A DNA stretch of 64,000 bases from Duganella flavida (GCF_009857445.1 NZ_WWCN01000003.1:434001-498000), one strand, 5' to 3'; positions 48,484-57,849 are shown, numbered from the stretch's first letter. Notes: generated by a model not told the origin, from the letters alone. Numbers and translations: made by a program.

Positions 48484-50307
48484 GTGAATTCTGCACTCCA
48501 GCCGGCCACCGGCGCCACAGTCACTTACCTGAAACCTCGCGAAGAAGATGAGGAGGCCGTGTTGCGCGCGCATTTACATGACATCCTGGCACGTCGACAG
48601 CTGAGTGCGCTGTTCCAGCCGATTGTACACATGCAGACGGGCGAAATCATCGCCTATGAAGGATTAATCCGCGGACCATCCGACAGTCCGCTGCATTCGC
48701 CGATGAATTTATTCAAGGCGGCGCGCCTCAACGGCCTGACGGTGCAGCTGGAACACTTGTGCCGCAAGGTGGTGCTGGAGCGCTTTGCCGAGCTCGGCCT
48801 GCCAGGCAAGCTGTTCCTCAACGTCAGCCCGGAAAGCCTGCTGCAGCGCGACGCGCGCCACGGCGAAACGCTGGAAGTGATCCACCAGATCGGCATCAAC
48901 CCGGACCGCGTGATCATCGAGCTGACCGAAAACCAGCCCACCTACGACTACGACCTGATGCGCGAAGCGGTACTGCACTACCGCAAAATGGGTTTCCAGA
49001 TTGCTATCGATGACCTCGGCGAAGGCTTTTCCAGCCTGCGCCTGTGGTCGGAGTTGCGGCCCGAGTTCGTCAAGATCGATATGCACTTCATCCAAGGCAT
49101 CAACCATGACCCGGTGAAACTGCAATTCGTGCGCTCGATCCAGGAAATCGCCGAAAAATCCAACACCCGCGTGATTGCCGAGGGCATCGAGACGCAAGCC
49201 GAGTTGCTGGTGCTGCGCGACGTCGGCGTCGCTTATGGCCAGGGCTACCACCTGGGCCGCCCGCATCCGACTCCGGCCCGGGCCGCGCCAGCGGAAGTGG
49301 TCAAGACACTGTCGCGCAACGGTGTGGCGGTGTACCCGCAACGCGCCGCCGACAAGCAAGCGACGATCTGCAAGCTGCTGCATGAGGTGCAGGCGGTGCC
49401 GTCAAGCATGAACAACAACGAGGTGTATGAGATTTTCCAGCGCAATCCAGACTTGCTGATTATTCCGGTGGTGGACGATGGCGAACCGCTGGGCCTGATC
49501 AGCCGCTTCGTGATGATCGAGCACTTCGCCCGCCCATACGAGCGCGAACTGTACGGTAAAAAGTCCTGCCGCCAGTTCATGGACCAGAAACCGCTGATCG
49601 CCGACACCGGCACCAGCTTGCAGGACCTGAGTTTCCGCATGGCGCAGGCCGACGCCCATCACCTGTTCAACGGCTTCATCATCACCGACCAGGGGCGCTA
49701 CCTCGGCATGGGTACCGGCCACGACCTGATGCGCGAAATCACGCAGATGCAGATCCACGCCGCGCGCTACGCCAACCCGTTGACCCAGCTGCCCGGCAAT
49801 GTGCCGATCACCGAGCATATCGACCGCCTGCTGGAAAGCAGCACGCGCTTCTGGGTCTGCTATTTCGACCTCGACCACTTCAAGCCGTTCAACGACGTCT
49901 ACGGCTACCGGCGCGGCGACGACGTGATCCAGCTAACCGGCAACCTGCTCACCAGCCATTGCGACCGCGACCGCGATTTCGTCGGCCACATCGGCGGCGA
50001 CGACTTCATGGTGCTGTTCCAGAGCGAGGATTGGGAAGCGCGCTGCCAGGCCATTCTGGAGGAATTCGGCCGCAACGTGCAAGACTTTTACAGCACCGAG
50101 GACCGCGAGCGCGGCGGCTACATCAGCGAAGACCGGCAAGGCAAGAAGGTGTTTTATTCGCTGATGAGTTTGTCGATCGGCGCGATCCGGGTCGAGCCGC
50201 AGCAGTACTACACCCACCACCAGATTGCCACGGCAGCGGCGGAATCGAAAAAGCAAGCCAAGAAAGTCTACGGCAACAGCCTGTTCCTCGACCGCCGCCA
50301 GCGCTGA
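48484..50307 (+). CDS. Cytosolic EAL-CBS-GGDEF c-di-GMP protein
   Basis: 607 residues from a GTG start at 48484. Order: EAL domain (about 30-265) with YEGLIRG in place of E-A-L, NVSPES, ELTEN, IDDLGEGFSSL, KIDMHFI and EGIETQ, so all catalytic positions are intact; a CBS pair (about 300-430) that may bind nucleotides; GGDEF domain (about 450-600) with GGDDF. No transmembrane segment. It may be a phosphodiesterase regulated by nucleotide binding to CBS, with a weak or substrate-binding-only GGDEF. It is divergent from the cupredoxin operon, and its stop abuts the Sel1 gene stop. Confidence 0.88.
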   Translation: MNSALQPATGATVTYLKPREEDEEAVLRAHLHDILARRQLSALFQPIVHMQTGEIIAYEGLIRGPSDSPLHSPMNLFKAARLNGLTVQLEHLCRKVVLERFAELGLPGKLFLNVSPESLLQRDARHGETLEVIHQIGINPDRVIIELTENQPTYDYDLMREAVLHYRKMGFQIAIDDLGEGFSSLRLWSELRPEFVKIDMHFIQGINHDPVKLQFVRSIQEIAEKSNTRVIAEGIETQAELLVLRDVGVAYGQGYHLGRPHPTPARAAPAEVVKTLSRNGVAVYPQRAADKQATICKLLHEVQAVPSSMNNNEVYEIFQRNPDLLIIPVVDDGEPLGLISRFVMIEHFARPYERELYGKKSCRQFMDQKPLIADTGTSLQDLSFRMAQADAHHLFNGFIITDQGRYLGMGTGHDLMREITQMQIHAARYANPLTQLPGNVPITEHIDRLLESSTRFWVCYFDLDHFKPFNDVYGYRRGDDVIQLTGNLLTSHCDRDRDFVGHIGGDDFMVLFQSEDWEARCQAILEEFGRNVQDFYSTEDRERGGYISEDRQGKKVFYSLMSLSIGAIRVEPQQYYTHHQIATAAAESKKQAKKVYGNSLFLDRRQR

Positions 50308-51600
50308 TCACTCCACCAGCCGGCTTGGCGGGACGGCCACCGCCGGATGCGAACGCCACCATGTGCGCACCAGCTCCAGCCCGCTCTCCACGGATTGCGG
50401 CGTCATCGCCAGCTGCATTTTGCTACGGTTGCTGAGCGCCGCGCCATCGCCGCCCTGCGCCGACAGCGTCAGCCACATAAACGATAGCAGCGGATCACGC
50501 TGCACCCCGAGGCCGTTGGCATACATCACACCGAGGTTGTTTTGCGCGCTGGCGTCGCCCTGCTCAGCGGCGCTGCGGTACCAGACTGCGGCCAGTTCAT
50601 CGTTCTGACTGACGCCGTGGCCGTTGGCATACATCACCGCCACATTGAATTGCGCGCTGACCGCACCCTGCTCCGCCGCCCGCCGATACCATTCCAACGC
50701 GCGGCGGTCGTCGCGGTCGATGATGCGGCCGTGCGCGTACATGGCGCCGAGGTTGTACTGCGCCAGCACATGGCCGGCCTCAGCGGCGCGGTGATACCAG
50801 ACCAGCGCCAGGTCCTCATCGCGCTCGATGCCCCGGCCCAGCGCCAGCATCAGGGCCAGGTTGAACTGCGCATCGACGTCGTCCTGCTCGGCGGCGCGCA
50901 GCATCCATGATACGGCGCGGGGCAGATCGGCCGGCACGCCCAGCCCTTCGGCGTAGGCCACGCCGACCAGCCGCTGCGCCGCCGGGATGTCGCGCATCGC
51001 CGCTTGCCGGAACCACGCCGTGGCCTGCATTTCGTTGCGCGCCATGCCTAGGCCAAGCTTGTACATCAGCCCGAGGCGCAACTGCGCCTGGGCGTCATTT
51101 TGCAGCGCGGCTTTGCGGTACCACGCCAGCGCCAGCGGATAGTTGCGCGGGATGCCGCGGCCGTCGGCATAGCTTTCGCCGAGCAGCGTCTGGGCGCTGG
51201 CCAGCCCCTGCTCGGCGGCGCGGCAAAACCAGCTGAAGGCCATTTCATCGCTGCACACCAGGCCGCGTCCCTTGCGGTACATCTGGCCGAGGTTTTGCTG
51301 GGCCGATGCCTCGCCCTGGCGTGCGGCGCTGCGGAACCAGTGCACAGCAAGGTCATCGTCCGGCTCCACGCCGCGTCCGTAGTAGTAGATGGCGCCCAGC
51401 TGGTTCTGGGCGTAGGCGATGCCTTGGGCGGCAGCCTTGCTCATCCAGCGGAAGGCTTGCGCTTCGTCGCGCGCCACACCGTCGCCGCTTTTAAACATGC
51501 GGCCGAGATTAAATTGCGCATAGGGACAGCCGCGTTCGGCGGCTTGCAGAAACCAGCGGTAACTGTCGTACGCGGCTTGGGGCGAGCAGAGCTTTTTCAC
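50308..51600 (-). CDS. Sel1-like repeat (tetratricopeptide-like) protein
   Basis: 430 residues made almost wholly of about ten or eleven Sel1-type helical repeats of 36 residues (pattern A-Q-x-x-L-G-x-M-Y-x-x-G-x-G-V), with no signal peptide or membrane helix. A GTG start at 51600 is supported by AGAGGT just upstream. Sel1 proteins act as scaffolds for protein complexes, often in envelope signalling; the partner here is unknown. It is convergent with the EAL-CBS-GGDEF gene without any gap. Confidence 0.88.
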   Translation of the reverse strand: MKKLCSPQAAYDSYRWFLQAAERGCPYAQFNLGRMFKSGDGVARDEAQAFRWMSKAAAQGIAYAQNQLGAIYYYGRGVEPDDDLAVHWFRSAARQGEASAQQNLGQMYRKGRGLVCSDEMAFSWFCRAAEQGLASAQTLLGESYADGRGIPRNYPLALAWYRKAALQNDAQAQLRLGLMYKLGLGMARNEMQATAWFRQAAMRDIPAAQRLVGVAYAEGLGVPADLPRAVSWMLRAAEQDDVDAQFNLALMLALGRGIERDEDLALVWYHRAAEAGHVLAQYNLGAMYAHGRIIDRDDRRALEWYRRAAEQGAVSAQFNVAVMYANGHGVSQNDELAAVWYRSAAEQGDASAQNNLGVMYANGLGVQRDPLLSFMWLTLSAQGGDGAALSNRSKMQLAMTPQSVESGLELVRTWWRSHPAVAVPPSRLVE

Positions 51601-51704
51601 GGGACACCTCTGACCAAAGTTTTAACAATCTTGATCAAAGTGTAAAACGCGCCACCCTTCAGGGTTTGCGCGCGCTCAAACGCGCCATGATGAAATGCTA
51701 TCGA

Positions 51705-52325
51705 TTATTGACCAGCGCGCTTTTTGAGGAACTGCGGCACTTTGGCGGCCGCCAGTTTATTGACGGAGACCAGCAAGTCGGTGTCGACCTGGCCGATGCC
51801 GTGATGGGAGCGCAGGTGGCGGCCAATGTGGATCAGCACTTTTGCCGCCACTTCGGCATCGGCCTCGGCCCGGTGGGCATTGCCGCCAAAGCGGATGCCG
51901 AGCGAACGCGAAAGGTCGCCCAGCTTGTAGCTGCTCAGCTCAGGGAACACGCGGCGCGATAGTTTGAGCGAGCACACCAGCGATTGATGGCGCGGCGTGA
52001 GGTCCAGCTGCTCGGCCTCGGCACGCAGGAATTTTTCGTCAAAGCTGGCGTTGTGCGCCGACAGCGCGTCGCTGCCAATAAAATCCAGCAGTTGCGGCAC
52101 CACTTCGCCGACCGGCGGCGCGCTGTTCACCATCGCTTGCGTGATGCCGGTCAGGCCGGTGATGAAGGATGGGATACGCACGCCGCAATTCACCAGCGAC
52201 ACGTAACGATCGACGATTTCGCCGCCGACGATGCGCAGCGCCGCCACTTCGGTAATGCGGTCACCCATTGCAGGCGACAGCCCGGTGGTCTCAAAGTCCA
52301 GCATGACGATGGCTTGATCGAACAT
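51705..52325 (-). CDS. DEDDh-family 3'-5' exonuclease (DnaQ/PolC-epsilon-like)
   Basis: 206 residues. Exo I LDFETTG (Asp10, Glu12), Exo II AHNASFDEKF, and Exo III HRAEADAEV give the complete DEDDh set. It resembles the epsilon proofreading domain but without the polymerase-binding tail, so it is a stand-alone exonuclease. The start lies 3 bases after the Hsp70-like stop, indicating an operon. Target nucleic acid unknown. Confidence 0.9.
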   Translation of the reverse strand: MFDQAIVMLDFETTGLSPAMGDRITEVAALRIVGGEIVDRYVSLVNCGVRIPSFITGLTGITQAMVNSAPPVGEVVPQLLDFIGSDALSAHNASFDEKFLRAEAEQLDLTPRHQSLVCSLKLSRRVFPELSSYKLGDLSRSLGIRFGGNAHRAEADAEVAAKVLIHIGRHLRSHHGIGQVDTDLLVSVNKLAAAKVPQFLKKRAGQ

Positions 52326-52328
52326 GGC

Positions 52329-53579
52329 TTATCCGAACTTACGCACGGCATCCAGCGCCAGGCCGGCGCCGATGCTGCCGAACAGGTCACCCTCGACCTT
52401 GCGCGCCGACGGCACCAGCGCACCGATGCGTTCGCGCAGCTTGAGCACGCCGCTGGAACCGCCGGTGAAGAACACCGTGTCCACGTCTTCGGCTTTCACG
52501 CCGGCGTCGCGCAACAAATTAGTGACCGTGGTTTCGACCGAGCCGACCAGGTGGTCAATGGCGCCGTTGAACTGGTCGCGGTTCAGGTCCAGCGTGACCG
52601 GCGGGGCCAGGCGGTCCAGCTCCAGCTGCACTTGCGGGGCGCCGGACAGGGCGATCTTGCCCTCTTCCGCCTTCATCGCCAGCCAGTGACCGGCGCGCTC
52701 GTCGATCAGGCGCTGCAGGCGCTGCAGCTTTTCCTGTTCGCCCGAATCACGGATCAGGTCGGACAGCTGGGTCCACATTTTCTTGGTGTAGACCTGGTTG
52801 ATGGTGTGCCACGTGGCCAGGTTGAAGAAGTAGCTGGACGGGACTTCGCTGTTATTGCGCAGGCGGCTGCCGTAGCCGAGCAGCGGCATGATGGACGACA
52901 GGCTCAGGTATTTATCGAAGTCGGTGCCGCCGATGTGAACGCCGCCGTTGGCCAGGATATCGTCGCGGCGTTCGGCTTTTTTCGCGCGCTCGGGCGATAG
53001 GCGCACCAGCGAAAAGTCGGAAGTACCACCGCCGATGTCGGCGATCAGCACCAGTTCTTCGCGGTCGATTTGCGACTCGTAGTCAAACGCAGCGGCGATC
53101 GGTTCGAACTGGAAAGCGATGTCCTTGAAGCCGACCGAACGGGCCACTTCGCCCAGCGTGTCTTGCGCCAGCTGGTCGTTTTCCTTGCTGTCGTCGATGA
53201 AGTGGACCGGGCGGCCAAACACGGCCGAGGTGAACTCACGGCCGGCAGCGCGCTCGGCGCGATGCTTCAGCTCGCCGATAAACTGGGCCAGCAGCATGCG
53301 GAACGGCAGCGCGCGGCCACCGACCTCGGTCTGGCCGTCGATCAGGCTGGTGCCGAGCAAGCTCTTCATGGAGCGCATCAAACGCCCCTCGTAGCCGGCC
53401 AGGTATTCACCCAGTGCGGCACGGCCGTAGGTAACCTCGTCGTCATCCGCGTTGAAGAAGACGACCGATGGCAAGGTGGTCTTGCCATCCTCGAGTCCCA
53501 GCATCACCGGGTGGCCGGGACGCACCCAACCAACGGTGGAATTGGACGTACCGAAATCAACGCCGCAAGCAATGGCCAT
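52329..53579 (-). CDS. Hsp70-family (YegD-like) ATPase without substrate-binding domain
   Basis: 416 residues from the ATG at 53579 (MAIACGVDFGTSNST), chosen because AGGAAGGGG precedes it. The actin-like ATPase core is present: phosphate-1 GVDFGTSNS, phosphate-2 VLIADIGGGTSDFS, and adenosine-binding FFTGGSSGVLKLRE. The beta-sandwich substrate domain of DnaK is missing and the protein ends after the ATPase fold, as in E. coli YegD. Biological role unknown. It is followed 3 bases later by the exonuclease gene. Confidence 0.9.
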   Translation of the reverse strand: MAIACGVDFGTSNSTVGWVRPGHPVMLGLEDGKTTLPSVVFFNADDDEVTYGRAALGEYLAGYEGRLMRSMKSLLGTSLIDGQTEVGGRALPFRMLLAQFIGELKHRAERAAGREFTSAVFGRPVHFIDDSKENDQLAQDTLGEVARSVGFKDIAFQFEPIAAAFDYESQIDREELVLIADIGGGTSDFSLVRLSPERAKKAERRDDILANGGVHIGGTDFDKYLSLSSIMPLLGYGSRLRNNSEVPSSYFFNLATWHTINQVYTKKMWTQLSDLIRDSGEQEKLQRLQRLIDERAGHWLAMKAEEGKIALSGAPQVQLELDRLAPPVTLDLNRDQFNGAIDHLVGSVETTVTNLLRDAGVKAEDVDTVFFTGGSSGVLKLRERIGALVPSARKVEGDLFGSIGAGLALDAVRKFG

Positions 53580-53759
53580 CTCGCCCCTTCCTGTAAATAA
53601 GGGGCGGGATTTTATCAGAAATAGCTCTTTTTTGCATTGTTGCCACGGGTGGAGCACCATTTCTTTGCGGAAAGTCGATATTTATTGCCATTGGGTAAGT
53701 TTTTAATTATTCTAGATTACCTGAAAAGAATGCACGCCCAAGGCTGCGCCCCTGAGACG

Positions 53760-54890
53760 ATGACCAAATCCAAGCTGTCAGTTGAGCAATGCGCGACCGA
53801 GCTGAAAGCCGCTATCGCCGGCGAAAATCGCCGCGTGACGTCATATGATGTGGCGCAGTTGGCCGGGGTGTCGCAATCGGCGGTGTCGCGCTGCTTCAAA
53901 CCGGGCGCCAGCGTCTCCAAGGACAAACACGCGGCAGTGATGCAGGCCGCCGCCCTGCTCGATTACATCCCCAACGCCGCCGCCCGCAGCCTGATCACGC
54001 GCCGCTCGAATATGGTGGCCGTGATCATCACCAACCAGGCCAACCTCTACTATCCGGAGCTGCTGGCCGAAGTCAGCCAGCAATTCAATGCGCGCGGCAA
54101 GCGCTTGCTACTGTTCACCCTGCAGCGCGAGAGCGATGTTGACCGCGTGCTGGCCGACGTCTGGCAATACCAGGTCGACGGCGTGATTGCCGCCGCCCGA
54201 CTGTCGCCCGAACACATCGCAGAATTCGACCGCCGTCGCATGCCGCTGGTGCTGTTCAACCGCATGCTGCGCGACCATTCCGTCAACACCGTCACCTGCG
54301 ACCATCTGGAAACCGGACGGCTGCTGGTGTCGCGCCTGGCCGCTGCCGGCCATCGCCAGTTCGGCATCATTGCCGGCGACGAAGAATTGAGCGTGGCCTA
54401 CGAACGCCGGCGCGGCGCCTGCGAGCGCATCGCCGAACTGGGCTTGCCGGCGCCGGTAGTGGTGCCTGGCCAGTACGATTATCGCAGCGGCGCGCTCGGC
54501 CTGAAAGCCATCATCGCGCAGCTGGGCGCGGTGCCGGATGCGATTATCTGCGGTAGCGACCTGATGGCGATCGGTTGCCTCGACAGCGCGCGCCACGAGC
54601 TAGGCATCGACGTACCGGGCCAGCTGTCGGTGGCAGGTTTCGATGCGGTGGAGCCATCCAACTGGGTCAGCTACAACCTGACCACCTTGCGCCAGCCGAT
54701 GCCGAAAATGGCGGCGGCCGCAGCCGACCTGCTGTGCGCGCGCATGGCGCATCACGATACAGAAACCGAGAAGCGCGTATTCAGCGCCCAGTTCATCGAA
54801 GGCGCCACCGCGCGCCTGACGCCGGTGGGCGCCCGTCTCGCGCCCGTCCGCACGGCTACCGGTTTGCCGCTGCCGGTCGCTATAATGTAG
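53760..54890 (+). CDS. LacI-family transcriptional regulator
   Basis: 376 residues from the ATG at 53760 (MTKSKLSVEQ). The frame is open 41 codons upstream but overlaps the Hsp70 leader. HTH at about 28-47 (TSYDVAQLAGVSQSAVSR), hinge with AARSLITRRSNMVAVI, then a periplasmic-binding-like sensor domain to about residue 345. No sugar operon is linked; it is divergent from the Hsp70-exonuclease pair, and its stop is 3 bases before the helicase start. The ligand cannot be read from the sequence. Confidence 0.9.
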   Translation: MTKSKLSVEQCATELKAAIAGENRRVTSYDVAQLAGVSQSAVSRCFKPGASVSKDKHAAVMQAAALLDYIPNAAARSLITRRSNMVAVIITNQANLYYPELLAEVSQQFNARGKRLLLFTLQRESDVDRVLADVWQYQVDGVIAAARLSPEHIAEFDRRRMPLVLFNRMLRDHSVNTVTCDHLETGRLLVSRLAAAGHRQFGIIAGDEELSVAYERRRGACERIAELGLPAPVVVPGQYDYRSGALGLKAIIAQLGAVPDAIICGSDLMAIGCLDSARHELGIDVPGQLSVAGFDAVEPSNWVSYNLTTLRQPMPKMAAAAADLLCARMAHHDTETEKRVFSAQFIEGATARLTPVGARLAPVRTATGLPLPVAIM

Positions 54891-54893
54891 CGG

Positions 54894-57068
54894 ATGAACC
54901 AGCCCAATCCCTCGAACTCTCCCCGCTTTACGCCGCAAGGCCTGATCCCGACCGCTGAGCAAACCGCCATCCAGCTGGCGCAGAACAAGGTCGTGCTGGT
55001 CGACGCCAACGCTGGCGCGGCCAAGACCACCACGCTGGCGCTGCGCATCGGCGAAGCGCTGGCGCGCGGTCTCGCGCCGGAGCAGATCCTGGCCCTGACC
55101 TTCACGCCGGAGGCGCGCGAAGTCCTGCGCCGCCGTCTGCTGGAAGTGGGCCTGGCGCGCGCGACAGTGGACCGCATCGCGGTGCTGAGCTTTGAAGATT
55201 TTTCGGCATGGATGCTGGACTTGAGCGACGGCGACAACGTGCGCCAGTGCAGCGAAGTGCGCGCCCTGAAGCACTACGCGCTGCAAGCCATGGACTATGC
55301 GGGCGAGCGCTACGCCGGTAGCGTCGACGGGCTGGAACTGCACACCCACAGCCTGGCGCTGAGCCAATTCCTCGATGTGCAGCTGAGCCTGAAGGCCACC
55401 ATGGCCTTGGAATCCGACGTTGAATTCATGGGGCCGGAAGAAGCGGCCGAAGTGCTGGGCGTGCCGCTGACCGATTACCTGACCACCCTCGAATACGAGC
55501 GCCTGCGGCTGGACGGCGGCGCCGGCGCCGTGTTCCGCGGCCCGTTCGACGCCACCTACGACCTGGCCTGCAATCTGCACGGCGGCAGCCGGCTGGTCGA
55601 CCAGTTCCCCGACTACCGGCTGCTGCTATGCGACGAGCTGCACGATTTGAACGAAGCCGCCTTCCGCATTCTGGATGCGCTGGTGGACCGGCCGCAATGC
55701 TATTTCGTCGGCGCGGGCGACAAGGACCAGGTGATCCACGCCAAGCTGGGCGCCAGTGAAGAGTACCTGAACCGCCGCTTCGCCGAACGCTACCCCAAGC
55801 TGCAGCGCTATCCGCTGACCCAGACCTATCGCCACGGCCCGCACTTGGCCTACGCCATGGCCGAGTTCAAGCAAAAGCAGGTGGAGTCCAGCCTGCCGCT
55901 GCGCACCGAGATCGGCCAAGCGCACTACGCCAGCGATGCCGACTGCGCGCAGCGCGTGTTGGCCGCCGTGCGCCAGTGGAAGGCCGACGGCTACGATATC
56001 GACGGCTGCGCCATCCTGATCCGCGACCGCCATCAATCGATGGCAATTGAAAACGCGCTGATCGAAGCCGATATCGACTACCGCACGCCCCCCATGGCCG
56101 GCTATTTGCAGCGCGATGAAATCCTGTTCCTGCGCGGCCTGCTGGCAATCGCGCTGAAAGACTTCGCCGCCGTGAAGTCCGAGCAGGTGCGCACCGCCAT
56201 CGTGGACGCCTTGGTGGCCTTCAGCGAAATGAAATTCTCCGCGCGCAGTATGGACAATTTCAAACAGCAAATCGTGAAAAGCCCCGACCTGCTCGGCGAG
56301 CTGTTCCTGATGGAAGACGAGCGCCGCGACGGCGTTGCATCGAGCTATCGCGATGTCGCCAGCGAAGGCACCAAGCGTGCCGTGATCAGCGCGCTGGCCT
56401 GGCTATCGAGCATCGATCCGTCCACGCCAGCCGCCGCCGTCCTGACCGAACTGTGCGAGCGCGTGCAGCTCGCCGCCACCGCACGCCGCATCTTCGTGCG
56501 CGCCTACGATGCGGGTGTGATCACCAAATCCATCAACAGCCTGCTGGCAGCGGCAGCCAGCTCCGGCCAGAGCCTGGGCGAATTCTGGAGCGCGGTCAAC
56601 GCGCGCGAAGCCTTCGTGCGCCGCAAGCGCGACCGCAAGTCGGTGCTGATCGAATGTGCGGCCAACGCCAAAGGCAAGGAATTCGACCACGTCATCTTGC
56701 CTTTCCTTCAAGAGGGCGAATTTCCCCATCCTTTGCAGCCCAAGCGCGAGGAAGAGAACCTGTTTTACGTGGCCGCCACCCGCGCCCGCGCGCGCCTGAC
56801 GCTGCTTTCACCAGCCGACCCGGCGCAGCGCAGCAGCTTCATCGGACAAATGCGTTTGCCTAAATCTTCAGCAGCGGCCGAAGCCGCTTTGGAGCGCAAT
56901 GAACGGGCGCCCGCCCCGGCCCCGGCCTCGCGCCGCTACCTGACGGCCGGCTTCCACGAAAAGGATCAGGTGAAAGCACTTGGCGCCAAATTCGACATCG
57001 CCCGCCGTGCCTGGTATGTAGAAAGTGATATCGATTTAAAGCCTTTTGCCCCTTGGTTGAAAAAATAA
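54894..57068 (+). CDS. UvrD/Rep-like SF1 helicase with C-terminal DUF5710
   Basis: 724 residues. Walker A is ANAGAAKTTT (38-47), with Ala in place of the usual last Gly before Lys. Walker B LLCDELHDLNEA is near 244-255; motif III VGAGDKDQVIH and motif VI ENLFYVAATRARARLTL are recognisable. The C-terminal 45 residues (from AGFHEKDQVKALGA to the end) match DUF5710, a small domain with conserved Lys-Ala-Lys-Phe-Asp and Trp-Tyr. It may unwind nucleic acid; DUF5710 is often found in primase-helicase proteins of mobile elements. It probably forms an operon with the LacI gene. Confidence 0.82.
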   Translation: MNQPNPSNSPRFTPQGLIPTAEQTAIQLAQNKVVLVDANAGAAKTTTLALRIGEALARGLAPEQILALTFTPEAREVLRRRLLEVGLARATVDRIAVLSFEDFSAWMLDLSDGDNVRQCSEVRALKHYALQAMDYAGERYAGSVDGLELHTHSLALSQFLDVQLSLKATMALESDVEFMGPEEAAEVLGVPLTDYLTTLEYERLRLDGGAGAVFRGPFDATYDLACNLHGGSRLVDQFPDYRLLLCDELHDLNEAAFRILDALVDRPQCYFVGAGDKDQVIHAKLGASEEYLNRRFAERYPKLQRYPLTQTYRHGPHLAYAMAEFKQKQVESSLPLRTEIGQAHYASDADCAQRVLAAVRQWKADGYDIDGCAILIRDRHQSMAIENALIEADIDYRTPPMAGYLQRDEILFLRGLLAIALKDFAAVKSEQVRTAIVDALVAFSEMKFSARSMDNFKQQIVKSPDLLGELFLMEDERRDGVASSYRDVASEGTKRAVISALAWLSSIDPSTPAAAVLTELCERVQLAATARRIFVRAYDAGVITKSINSLLAAAASSGQSLGEFWSAVNAREAFVRRKRDRKSVLIECAANAKGKEFDHVILPFLQEGEFPHPLQPKREEENLFYVAATRARARLTLLSPADPAQRSSFIGQMRLPKSSAAAEAALERNERAPAPAPASRRYLTAGFHEKDQVKALGAKFDIARRAWYVESDIDLKPFAPWLKK

Positions 57069-57102
57069 TGCACGGTACCAATATTTCCAAGGGAAACCCT
57101 TA

Positions 57103-57150
57103 TATAATACCGGTCGCGGCTGGAGGTACAGCCTCACACCCTTGTGTGTC
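57103..57150 (+). promoter_or_regulatory. -10 box and hairpin leader of the Pal-like gene
   Basis: TATAAT (57103-57108) without a good -35 is followed by two small hairpins in the leader: GGCTG/CAGCC (57118-57133) and CACAC/GTGTG (57135-57148). The ATG at 57182 has GGGAG upstream. Confidence 0.5.
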
Positions 57151-57181
57151 CCACAAACAAAACCAATTCGGGAGTTTTACG

Positions 57182-57712
57182 ATGAAAGCTAAAACCAATC
57201 TTCTGCTGGCAGCCTGCACCATCGCTCTGCTGAGCGCTTGCTCGACCCCAGCTCCAGCCCCTGCACCAGCACCGGCTCCAGCTCCAGTTGCTCCGGCACC
57301 AGCCCCAGCACCAGTAGCCGCGCCAGTACCAGCACCAGTTGCTGCACCACTGCCAGCCTACCTGGATCCAAACAGCTCGATCTACAAAAACCGTAGCGTC
57401 TTCTTCGACTTCGACAAATACACCGTCAAGCCAGAGTTCGACACCCTGGTTGCTGATCACGCCAAGTTCCTGGCCGCTAACCCGAACGTAGCGATCAAAG
57501 TCGAAGGCAACACCGATGACCGCGGCGGCGCAGAATACAACCTGGCCCTGGGCCAGAAGCGCGCGCAAGCCCTGATCACCGCCCTGAAAGTACAAGGCGT
57601 GAAAGAAGGCCAGGTAGAAGCCGTTTCGTACGGTAAAGAGAAATCGACCGGTACCGATGACGCAGCACGCGCTCACGACCGTCGCGATGACATCATCTAC
57701 CCAAGCAAGTAA
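57182..57712 (+). CDS. OmpA-family (Pal-like) peptidoglycan-associated lipoprotein
   Basis: 176 residues from the ATG at 57182. Lipobox LLSAC places the lipidated Cys at residue 20. A Pro-Ala-rich linker (about 23-58, almost pure AP repeats) leads to an OmpA_C domain (about 65-175) with NTDDRGGAEYNLALGQKRA and a late HDRRDDI, the residues that bind diaminopimelate in Pal. It anchors the outer membrane to peptidoglycan. No tolB or ybgF is adjacent, so it is a Pal paralogue or stand-alone OmpA lipoprotein rather than the Tol-Pal gene itself. Confidence 0.92.
   Translation: MKAKTNLLLAACTIALLSACSTPAPAPAPAPAPAPVAPAPAPAPVAAPVPAPVAAPLPAYLDPNSSIYKNRSVFFDFDKYTVKPEFDTLVADHAKFLAANPNVAIKVEGNTDDRGGAEYNLALGQKRAQALITALKVQGVKEGQVEAVSYGKEKSTGTDDAARAHDRRDDIIYPSK
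57244..57353 (+). repeat. Low-complexity Pro-Ala coding repeat
   Basis: Imperfect tandem repeats of CCAGCACCAGCT-type units encode the AP-rich linker of the Pal-like lipoprotein. The length could vary between strains by replication slippage. Confidence 0.85.
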
Positions 57713-57730
57713 TTATTTGCGGTAATATTG

Positions 57731-57757
57731 AACGCCCGGCACTGCCGGGCGTTTTTC
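57731..57757 (+). terminator. Rho-independent terminator of the Pal-like gene
   Basis: Perfect 10-bp stem AACGCCCGGC (57731-57740) / GCCGGGCGTT (57744-57753), 3-base loop, T run following. Confidence 0.92.
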
Positions 57758-57849
57758 ATTGTGGCTCTCTCTTTTGAGAGCGGTGAAAAGTTGCTGTAGT
57801 AGTTAAGCTGGAAGTTTCCATTCATCCCCAATCAGGCGAAGGAAGTTTC

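Noticed and set aside
57244..57353. Tandem short repeats resembling a CRISPR-like array
   Set aside because: They are in-frame Ala-Pro codons within the Pal-like gene, with no spacers and no cas genes.
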